Shown here: positions 12,201 through 20,304 of the stretch, piece after piece | Numbering within the stretch: the stretch's first letter is position 1 | Layout of the letters: every line of letters starts with the position of its first letter | Assembly: GCF_003096195.1 (NCBI RefSeq) | Contig: NZ_CP023004.1 | Coordinates: 1 to 37,298 of the forward strand | Reading direction: 5' to 3' | DNA from: Ereboglobus luteus | GTDB lineage: Bacteria; Verrucomicrobiota; Verrucomicrobiia; Opitutales; Opitutaceae | Length of the DNA: 37,298 nucleotides | The notes under the pieces: generated by a model | Databases searched by the model: none | What the model was told of the DNA's origin: nothing | What the model saw: the letters and a program-made list of their open reading frames with translations, nothing else | Program-made: the position numbers and the translations under genes

Positions 12201-14080
12201 TAGGTGCCGCCGCGAATGTAAACGGTTTCGCCGGGCGAGACGGCTTCCTGCGCGCGCTGGATGGTGGCGAAGGGGCGCGCGAGCGTGCCGGTGGCGTTGT
12301 CATCGCCATCGGGCGCGACAAACCAGTCGAACGGACCAACGGTGCCTTCAACGCTGATGTTAAGCGTGGCCGAAGTGGCGCCGTTGCCATTGACAGCGAC
12401 AATGGTCAGGGCAATGGGGCTTGTAGTTTTGATGTCGCCAGTGATTTCTCCAGTGGCGGTATTGATCGACCAGCCTTCGGGAAGATTTGCCGCGGCGAAG
12501 GAAGTGGGGGCGTTGCTGGCGGTGATTGTGTAACTGAAGGCGTCGCGATAATTGCCCGAGACAGCGAGTTCACTGGTGATGACCGGGCGCGGGCTGCCGG
12601 AGTCAACGGAAACGACGGCCTGTATTTTGTTTGCATCGACAATGGTGATGCTGGCGACAAATCCCGGCGCGGCGGATTCATCCCAAATAAACAACGGCGA
12701 GCCGGTGATGCCGCCGGCAGCCTGAAGAATTGTGTAGGTGCCGGGAACCAGCGTGACACCCTCGGGGACGACAGGCGTGACCTTGAGGATGGAGCCGAGC
12801 GCGACGGCGCCGCCGACATTGAAGGTGGCGAGCGCGCCCGCATCGGTGGCATCGGCGAGAAGCGTGGAGCCGTCCGCAAAAGTTGCCGCGCCCGTGCTCG
12901 TGCCGGAACCGCCAAACGCGCCAGAACCCGCGACCGTGACCGCGCTCGCGCCGGAGAGATGCCCGGTGAGGTGAAGCGCGCCCGCGCTGACCGTGGTCGC
13001 GCCGGTATAGGTGCTCACACCGCTGAGCGTGAACATACCGGTGCCGACCTTGGTGAGGGCGGCGATTTGCGCGGCGGTTTTATTCTCGATAGTTCCGCTG
13101 AAAACGGTGTCGAGATTTCGCGCGCCAATGGCAAAAACCGTCGTGCCGTTGGCGGGGCGGGCCACGAGCCTTTCCGTGCCAATGACATTGCCCAGCGCGC
13201 CAAAGCTAATTGTGCCAGTCGACGCGCCGCTACCATGCGGCTCGATATAGACATTGTTGAGTATAACGCTTGCGCTGGCCAACTCGGTGCCCTTTGAGGC
13301 GGCGTAGCCATTGGTGCCGTTGAGGTGGCGTATCTGCCTGACAGTGGATGAAGTTGTATTGAGGCGAAGCTCGCCAGAAAAGTTAGCGAACGATTCGCCA
13401 TAAATATCGATAATGTTTCCGGCTGTAACCGTGAACGTGCCGGAGCCTGTCACGGCTCCGCCGATGCGCAAAGCGCGGCCGGTTCGCATCTCACCTGTTT
13501 TCCCCTCGGGGATAAGGATCGAGTGGTCGAGAACGATGGAGGTCGAGGCGTCCATCGTGAGTGTTCCTCCCGCCAAAACGACCGGACCGAAGGACGATGT
13601 GACGTAATTAACCGCAGGATAAAAAACCTGAAGCGCCCCCGCCTCCACCGTGGTCGTGCCGGTGAACGCCGTGTTCGTGGCGGAAAACGCCAGCGTGCCC
13701 GCGCCCTTTTTGCGCAACTGCATGTTTCCGGAAAGTCCTCCGCCGGCGGCGGGCGCGAAGGTAAGCGCGCGCGTCGTGTCCACGGTGACCGATCCGGGCG
13801 AAACCGCGCCGGGGATTGCGATCGTCGCGGTGCTCGACGTGTCATCGAACACGACCGCGTCGCCGTTGATGAACGTCGCGGGCGAGCCGTTGTAGATCCA
13901 GTTTTGCGATGTCGAGTTCCAGTTGCCGTCGGTCGCGCCGGTCCAGGTAAGCGTCGCGTTCTGGGCGAAGGCGGCGCCCTGCAACATCAGCGCGGAGGCG
14001 CCGGCGAGCAGAAGCGTTTTTGCGATGCTAAAGACCCGAGTGATTGCGGGCGTGGGCAGGGTGTTTGTTTGGGTGCGCAT
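9213..14080 (-). CDS. Giant secreted PL9-family pectate lyase with beta-strand repeats, He_PIG, NHL propeller, Ig and C-terminal anchor
   Basis: About 1620 residues counted from ATG 14080. Residues 1-40 are a signal peptide ending ALMLQGAAFA; 41-490 an autotransporter-associated beta-strand domain (ALTKVGTGMFTLSG, STYTGATTVSAGALHLTG); 498-580 a He_PIG module; about 585-1008 a PL9 right-handed beta-helix (WFVAPDGDDNATGTLARPF, GNVDGFGCHGNGAGNIFRGC, NSDDGFDCINQNQSVVFENC, GTGFKAGG, GFYANHHPGGIDWYNNSAYQ); 1010-1180 two He_PIG modules; then six NHL repeats, an Ig domain (PAYQWQKDG) and a Gly-rich GGGGGGGAPGLLYLVALTIL tail with terminal arginines. Lys830 in GFKAGG matches the catalytic-base lysine of PL9 enzymes. 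One frame break near 9707 (CCCCGCC, one G missing). It may cut galacturonan or rhamnogalacturonan; PL9 contains both specificities. It lacks the outer-membrane barrel of a true autotransporter. Confidence 0.88.
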
Positions 14081-14158
14081 AAAAGGGATCAAGGGTGTGT
14101 TGGAGCGAGGGGCGTGGAGCGGGCGACGGTCAAAAATTTGTTACTTTTCGACGTAAAA

Positions 14159-14202
14159 ATACCAAAACGCCCATGCCCCTCCGCACCCCTATTTTTAGGG
14201 AT
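14159..14202. promoter_or_regulatory. Candidate operator in the divergent promoter of the PL9 gene and the sensor kinase gene
   Basis: ACCCCTATTTTTAGGGAT at 14185-14202 matches the palindrome at 7291-7308 in 17 of 18 positions. The flanking TGCGG and TTTGGTAT boxes, read on the minus strand, are kept at identical spacing, while intervening bases differ. It lies 105 bp upstream of the PL9 gene ATG and 34 bp before the likely kinase ATG at 14237, so one site could control both directions and give autoregulation. Function is inferred from conservation and position. Confidence 0.6.
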
Positions 14203-14236
14203 GCCTAAAAAAACGCACTCTGGCAGAGTAGTTTAA

Positions 14237-17200
14237 ATGAAACCCCCGATCACACGCCTGATCCCCTCTTTCTCATTCTCCTCGCCGCCGTCCCGCTGGC
14301 CCGCGCAGCGCAAACCCCCGCCACGAATTCTCAGCAGGCGCAAAGCACCGGCCCCGAGTTCATCATACACAACTGGTTCGTCGAGGACGGGCTGCCCCAC
14401 AACGGCATCAACAACATCGTGCGCGACTCGCGCGGCTTTCTCTGGATAGGCACGCTGGGCGGCCTGGCACGCTTCGACGGGAGAAACTTTATCGAATATC
14501 CGATACCGGAGGATTTTGCCCACAGCCGATACAATATCCGCGCCCTCGCGATCGAGGATGAAAACACAATCCTGCTGCTCAACGCGGCGAACAAACTCCT
14601 TCGCCTGCGCAACGGAAAATACGAACTGCATCCGGCGAATGAGCACCTAGCCAACATCACGCCGCGCGACCTCGCGGTGGATCACACCGGCGCCGTCTGG
14701 ATCGGCACGGACTCGCCGTCGATCATGCGCTGGTCGGAAGCCGGCGGCGCGGGCGCAATGGAAATCTTCGACACCGAGGCGGGCGTCACCCGGCGCAATT
14801 CCACCTTCTGTTTCGTGAGCGACGAGAACAACCGCACCTGGGTGGCAGGCGGCGATTTTTTCGGCTGGTATGAGGACGGCGAACTGCATCGCTACGAAAA
14901 ACAAAGCCCCCGCTCGGTCATGATAACCAAGGCGCGCGCCGGCGGGCTCTGGGTCGCGAGCCGCGACAACCTCGCGCGCTTCGACACGACACGCGGCACC
15001 TGGAATGTCGTGCTCTCCGGCAAGGACTGGCCCATGGCGCGCGCCGGGCTTCAGCATTTTTATGAAGGCAAGGACGGCGTGCTCTGGCTGGCAACCCGGC
15101 GCGACGGCGTGCTGCGCCTAATCGACGGACACCTGAAGCCCCTGGCGCTTCGATACGACCGCGTGCATGCCATCAACGAGGACATCAACAATGACATCTG
15201 GCTCGGCATCTACGCCGCCGGGCTCGTCCACCTGAAACCAAACCGCCACGTGATACTGAACAGCGACGCCGGCCTGCCCATGGACGTGAGCACATCGGTG
15301 AGCATTGACGAAACCGGCGCGCTTTGGTGCGCCAACCAGGCGGGCGGGCTCGTGCGTGTCGAGAACGGCGAAATCACCGTCATAAAAGCCCCCACCCGAA
15401 ACATGCCCTTTGTCATCAATGTCTGCGCGGATCAGCGCGGCACCATCTGGGTCGGCACGGCGAGCGGCCTGTATTCAACACCCGTCAAGGCGGACGACGG
15501 ACAGCGCGTCCTGCGTCACGTCAATCCGGCGCTGCGCGGCATCCAAACTCTCTTCTGCGATTCCAAGGGAAACCTCTGGCTGAGCTGGGCATCCTCAAAA
15601 TTCGCCGTCATAAAAAACGGCGTGGTGAACGAATTCACAGCGGAGGACGGCTTCCCTGGCTCGCGGGTGGCCAGCATCGCCGAGCGCAAGACACCGAAAG
15701 GCCGCGAAATATGGATGGCCTTGGAAAACGGCCGGCTCTTCCAAGTGCGCGAGGACGCGCCCGACGGCGAAAAAAAGTTCATCGCGCAATCACTCCCCCA
15801 CGGCGCCCTCGACGCGCAATTGCACACGCTCTTTGTCGACTCCGAAAACAACCTCTGGCTCGGCACCACCAGCGGCCTCGTCCTCTGGCGAGAAGACACC
15901 CCGCGCCTCTTCACCCAGGACGACGGCCTGCCCGACAACATAATCAACCAGGTCATCGCAGACGGCTACGGACGCCTCTGGGTGAGCAGTCGCCGGGGCA
16001 TTTTTCATGTATCCATAAAACAACTACTGGCCGCGGCGGACGCGCCCGGCTCCCCCGTCAACGCCACGCTCTTCGGGCGCGACGACAACCTTGAGGGAAT
16101 CTCCGGCATGGTCGGCATCCAGCCCATGGCGTGGAAGCACCGCGACGGCAACCTGTGGTTTGTCACCTATCGCGGCGTTGTCGGTTTCGACGCCGTGCGC
16201 CCGCCCGAAACACCCAAGCCGCTTCCCGTTTACATCGACGGCATCCATATCGACGGAGCCCGCGTTCCCGTGCCCGGCAAGGGTTCAATTCATATCGGCC
16301 CGGGCGTCGGGCAGCTTGAGCTGCATTTCGCCGCGCTTGATTTCTCGAATCCCGGACGCGTGCGCGTGCGACGCATGCTCGAGGGCTTCGACATAGACTG
16401 GAACGACGCCACCGGCGAACTCCACTGCGCCTACCCCAACCTCCAGCCAGGACGCTACGTGTTCCGCGTCGAGGCGATCAACGGCGACGGCGGCGCGAGC
16501 CGCGCCGAAACCTCCCTCGTCATCATCGTCGCGGCCGCGTGGTGGCAGACCGTGTGGTTTCGCGCGATCCTTGCCTTCGCCTGCGTCGCGCTCGTCTCGT
16601 GGATCGCGCTCAAGGTTTCCAACCGCCTCCTCAAGCAACGGCTCCGCCGCCTCGAGCATGAGCACGCCCTGGAGCGCGAACGCACGCGCATCGCGCGCGA
16701 CTTGCACGACGAGCTCGGCGGCCGTGTCACCAAAATCGGATACATCGCCGACAGCCTGCTCCGCGAGGACGAACCGACCCCGGTGAAGGAGCTCGCGCAA
16801 AACCTGGTCACCCAGTCGCACTACCTTGTGGAGGATCTTCACGGCGTTGTTTGGACTGTAAACCCGCAAAATGATTCCTGGCAGCAGCTCGCCGCATACA
16901 TAGTGCGCTATGCCCAGCGCCATCTCGCCGGCACGCCAATCCTGTGCACCGCCGATGGCGCGCACACCATCCCTGACCTGCCAATCACGCCCGAAGCCCG
17001 CCACAACATCCTGTCCATCGCAAAGGAAGTGCTGAACAATATCCTCAAACATTCGCAAGCCGCGCGCGCCACCATCACCATGAGTGTCGAAAACGAGCGT
17101 TTTCGCCTCGTCATTGCCGACGACGGACGGGGCTTCGATCCGAACGCGCCCGAAAACAACGAGGGCAACGGCCTCTACAATATGCGAACGCGCATGGCTG

Positions 17201-17352
17201 AGATTGGAGGACGTGTTGACATAACAAGCAATCCGGGGAATGGTTCGACGATCACAATAGACTCGCCTCTCAAATGCCGCCCGCCCCAATACGGAGGCGG
17301 GGCGAACCCCCAGCCAAAAAACCCGGATGCCACTCAAAGTCGCCATTGTTGA
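14237..17352 (+). CDS. Sensor histidine kinase with Reg_prop double propeller and Y_Y_Y domain
   Basis: Membrane sensor that would bind a pectin-derived oligosaccharide outside and phosphorylate the next gene product. From 14400 come about 13 two-component-regulator propeller repeats (SRGFLWIGTLGGLARFDG, GTIWVGTASGLYS, NNLWLGTTSGLVLW and others), enough for two seven-bladed propellers. These are followed by a Y_Y_Y domain (about 16210-16530), one membrane segment (WFRAILAFACVALVSWIAL), a HisKA_3 dimerisation helix ERTRIARDLHDELGG with the phospho-accepting His codon at 16705-16707, and HATPase_c (N box KEVLNNILKHS, DDGRGF, GNGLYNMRTR). Without repair the frame can only begin at GTG 14419, inside the first propeller blade. 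Adding one C to the run at 14243-14247 joins ATG 14237 to a signal peptide (LFLILLAAVPLARAA). It overlaps the regulator gene by 26 bp. Confidence 0.9.
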
Positions 17353-17959
17353 AGACCGATCCGAGATCGCGGAGGAGCTCTCCCGCATAATCACGCGCGC
17401 GCCCGACATGGAACTCGCCTGCGTGTGCCGCAACTACCGAAGCGCCCTCGCGCGCATTCCCGAGGCGCAGCCGGACGTCGTCATCATGGACATCAACCTG
17501 CCCGACGGCTCGGGCATCCAGGCCACCGCCCACATCAAGCGCGTCCTTCCAAAAACCGAGGTTCTCATCCTGACAATCTACGAGGAGACTGACGAAATCT
17601 TCAAGGCGCTCGAAGCCGGCGCGAGCGGCTACCTCCTCAAACGCTCGTCATCGGAAGAGCTTCTCGCCGCGCTCAGAAATCTTTCAAAGGGCGAAGTGCC
17701 CATGACCGGCGAAATCGCGCGCAAGGTCATCCAGTTTTTTCACAAGGACAAACCCGTGAGCGCCAGCCAAAGCCTCGACGATCCGCTTACCCTGCGCGAA
17801 ATCGAAATCCTGCAAATGGCCGCGCGCGGACTCTCCGCAAAGGAAATCGCCGCGCAATGCGGCATCGGCGTGCAAACCGTGAACAGCCACCTGCGCAGCA
17901 TCTACGACAAGCTCCACGTGCACTCCCGCATGGAGGCCGTAAACAAATATTTCGGCTAA
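17327..17959 (+). CDS. NarL/FixJ-family response regulator
   Basis: 210-residue DNA-binding partner of the kinase. The receiver domain (1-125) has the acidic pair E9/D10, phospho-acceptor Asp55 (VVIMDINLPDG), Thr83 and Lys105 (GYLLK). The C-terminal LuxR-type helix-turn-helix (about 148-208) reads LTLREIEILQMAARGLSAKE, then TVNSHLRSIYDKLHVHSR. The ATG lies inside the kinase 3' end (26-bp overlap), implying translational coupling. NarL-family dimers typically bind inverted heptamer-like sites, which fits the palindromes at 7291 and 14185, but that pairing is inferred. The TAA stop is the first codon of a dispersed repeat. Confidence 0.95.
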   Translation: MPLKVAIVEDRSEIAEELSRIITRAPDMELACVCRNYRSALARIPEAQPDVVIMDINLPDGSGIQATAHIKRVLPKTEVLILTIYEETDEIFKALEAGASGYLLKRSSSEELLAALRNLSKGEVPMTGEIARKVIQFFHKDKPVSASQSLDDPLTLREIEILQMAARGLSAKEIAAQCGIGVQTVNSHLRSIYDKLHVHSRMEAVNKYFG

Positions 17960-18043
17960 AGCTGTTTCGGTTTAAATTGTCGCGAGGAAATGCCTTTTGG
18001 TAGGGCGAACTGTCCCCGGTGAGCCGCAACATCCCCGGCTCAC
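17957..18043. repeat. Partial copy of dispersed intergenic palindromic element
   Basis: Resembles 31791-31900. Both begin TAAAGC, continue with TTTCGGTTTAAA, a diverged middle, CCTTTTGGTAGGGCGAAC and then a GTGAGCCG/CGGCTCAC stem (18019-18026 and 18036-18043) around a 9-nt loop. The outer right arm is absent here. The element supplies the TAA of the response regulator and contains the stop of the convergent GH112 gene, so it may also end transcription from both sides. Confidence 0.6.
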
Positions 18044-20250
18044 ATGTCCAGAATCGCGATGCCGTGCGCTTCGAGGTTGACCGTCTTCGCCGTCCTGCCG
18101 TTGGCGAGCGTGATGCGCGTGGCTTGCGGCGTGCCGGCGTTGTTGATAACGACGAGCTTTTTGCGCTTCGGAAAATACGTCGCCTCGGTGTTGAGGTTTT
18201 CGGAGTGCCACACGCCCCACTTTGCCTCGTGCGCGGCGGCCCAGAAAAGCGCGCGGTGCAACAGGCGCGTGTTTTCGTAGGTGAATTTGAATCCGCTCAT
18301 ATACACCGCGCGACCCTTGCCAAAGGCGTGCGTGGCGAGGCGCGGCGAAGCTTCGCCAGGACGCTCGGCGTGCACATGCGTGTCGCCGTCGAAAACATAA
18401 ATGTTGTCGATTTCCTTCGGGCCAAAATCGAGCGTCACGTCGGCCAATTCCTCGGTGATAAAATGCTTTGGAGAGAGGTCGTATTTGTAACGTCCGTTGG
18501 CGACGCGCTCGCCGTTGTCGCGATCGAGTCCGAGCACGCGCGCGAGGCGGAAGTTTTGCCCGGCCTGCGGGAGCGCGCTTGGCTCTGCAATGCCGATGAG
18601 GCCGCCGCCGCGTTGCACGTATTCCGTGATCGCGGTTTCGACGCGCGGGTCGGCCCAATGCGCGCCGCCGCTCCACGCGGTGCCGGCGCGTCCGCAGTTG
18701 ATGATCGCCTTCACGCCGCGCGGCACGCCGTTTTGCGCGATGTCGTCGAGGCTGATGAATTGCACGTCGAGCGGAAGCCCGGAGAGCGCCTCGAGCACGT
18801 GGTAGAGTTCGACGTTGGCCATGAAGTGGCCGGAGCACGTCCACGCGCGCAGATCGCCCCACGCGGTGAGCACGGCGACCTTGAACGGCGCGACATGCGG
18901 TTTGTCGCCCTTGTGGAATGATTTCAGCAGGCGGAATTCGTTGGCCACTTTTTCAATGTAATCCTGGAAGTCGGGCCACGGTTCGACGAGCGAGAGATAG
19001 CCGCCGAGGCCGATGCGGTCGATGGGCGCGCGCACGATGCCGCGGCGCGCGTCGATCCAGAAATTTTTCGCGTCGAGCGTGGGGTTGCCGCCGCCGTTTT
19101 TTTGGAAGGTGGGCTCGCCCTTGAGTCCGGTCGGGAAAAGATACGGGTGCAGGCGCAGCTCTTTTGTGGACACGCCGCGCGAGTGCGCGCAGAGGCGAAC
19201 CTCGAAGGCGTTGAACACGCACTTGATGAGGCCGTCGAAACCGAACTCATGGAAGCGCGGGCTGCTCGGTTCGACGCCGATCCAGTTGTCGTCGTAAAAA
19301 ACGTAGGCGAGCTTCTTGTGCTTGTGGACGAGATCGACGCACTTGCGGCCAAACTCGATCACGAAGTCGTGCATGAACGCCATGTAGTCGCGGTAGCGGC
19401 GCGTCGGGGCGTTGTGCGTGGAATTGTAGAGGCCGCCGTTGACGAAATCCTCGGAGGTGAGCTTGTAGCCGTATTTTTTCTCGAAGAGTTTCAGCGCGCG
19501 CGGGCTCACGGTCATTTCATAATCGGCCCAGTCGGTATACACGTCGCGCAGGCGTTTGTGGTCGGCGCCCCAGAACCACGTTAAATTATAAAACATCGAC
19601 GTGAAACGCACGACGCGCGTGTCGGCATGGTCGCGCAGCCAGCCGTCGAGATATGCGAGCAGCGCCTTTTGCGTTTCCGGATGCATGGGATCGACGGCGG
19701 AGAGATGCTCGCGATCACCCCAGTTGTTGGTGAGGTGATTATACATCGAGATTTCCTCCCAGATACGGAACGCGAGAAAATTGACCGTGTAACGGTGCCC
19801 GGGAGTTGCGCCGGTGATGATGACCGCGCCTTTTTTCGGATCAACGCTCCACTTCGCCTTCGGCACTTCACCGCCCGTGGTGCGGTCGAAAACCTGCCAC
19901 CACTGCTTCGGCGAGTCCTTGACGTTCACGACAAACTGCTCGGTGTAATAACCGTCGAGCAACGAAATCGTGACGGACGGTTTCGCCGCGACAACCGGCC
20001 TCGACATGAGGAAATTTTGCTGGAGCTTGTGCGGATTCTTGCGCGCCCAAGGCTGCACCGAACGCACGAGGCAGATCGTCGAATAAATCGAATAACCGGA
20101 TTGCGTGATCTCCGGCGAAAGCTGTGTGCCGTCGGAGTCGCGAATGGTGTCGGCGCCCCATTTTTTTGCGAGCTGGAGCGTGAGCTGTTCAAAGCCGGCC
20201 TCGCCGGGAAGCGTGAAACTGCCGGAGAAAGAAGGAATGTTTGTGGACAT
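18040..20250 (-). CDS. GH112 phosphorylase (galactosyl-1,3-N-acetylhexosamine or galactosyl-1,4-rhamnose phosphorylase)
   Basis: 736 residues, full family length, no signal peptide: a cytoplasmic enzyme using phosphate to split a beta-galactoside into galactose 1-phosphate plus the acceptor sugar. Signatures: GSFTLPGEAGFEQLTLQLAK near residue 10, RDSDGTQLS (37-45), FYDDNWIGVEP (318-328, where the family's catalytic Asp lies), FGFDGLIKCVFNAFEVRL after it, then a beta/alpha trimer-like middle domain and a C-terminal beta-sandwich. GH112 includes lacto-N-biose/galacto-N-biose phosphorylases and D-galactosyl-1,4-L-rhamnose phosphorylases. Next to GH105 and PL4 genes, galactosyl-rhamnose from galactan-decorated rhamnogalacturonan I is the more likely substrate, but sequence alone does not settle this. 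It starts 54 bp after the GH105 stop, probably in the same operon. Its own stop lies in a dispersed repeat. Confidence 0.9.
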   Translation of the reverse strand: MSTNIPSFSGSFTLPGEAGFEQLTLQLAKKWGADTIRDSDGTQLSPEITQSGYSIYSTICLVRSVQPWARKNPHKLQQNFLMSRPVVAAKPSVTISLLDGYYTEQFVVNVKDSPKQWWQVFDRTTGGEVPKAKWSVDPKKGAVIITGATPGHRYTVNFLAFRIWEEISMYNHLTNNWGDREHLSAVDPMHPETQKALLAYLDGWLRDHADTRVVRFTSMFYNLTWFWGADHKRLRDVYTDWADYEMTVSPRALKLFEKKYGYKLTSEDFVNGGLYNSTHNAPTRRYRDYMAFMHDFVIEFGRKCVDLVHKHKKLAYVFYDDNWIGVEPSSPRFHEFGFDGLIKCVFNAFEVRLCAHSRGVSTKELRLHPYLFPTGLKGEPTFQKNGGGNPTLDAKNFWIDARRGIVRAPIDRIGLGGYLSLVEPWPDFQDYIEKVANEFRLLKSFHKGDKPHVAPFKVAVLTAWGDLRAWTCSGHFMANVELYHVLEALSGLPLDVQFISLDDIAQNGVPRGVKAIINCGRAGTAWSGGAHWADPRVETAITEYVQRGGGLIGIAEPSALPQAGQNFRLARVLGLDRDNGERVANGRYKYDLSPKHFITEELADVTLDFGPKEIDNIYVFDGDTHVHAERPGEASPRLATHAFGKGRAVYMSGFKFTYENTRLLHRALFWAAAHEAKWGVWHSENLNTEATYFPKRKKLVVINNAGTPQATRITLANGRTAKTVNLEAHGIAILDM

Positions 20251-20304
20251 GGCAAAGGGAATATCCGCGGAATCAAGGGAGTGGTGGATGGCGCAAAAAA
20301 CGCC

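Noticed and set aside
9213..14080. Classification as a type V autotransporter
   Set aside because: The beta-strand repeats occur, but no C-terminal outer-membrane beta-barrel follows; the protein ends in a Gly-rich single membrane segment.
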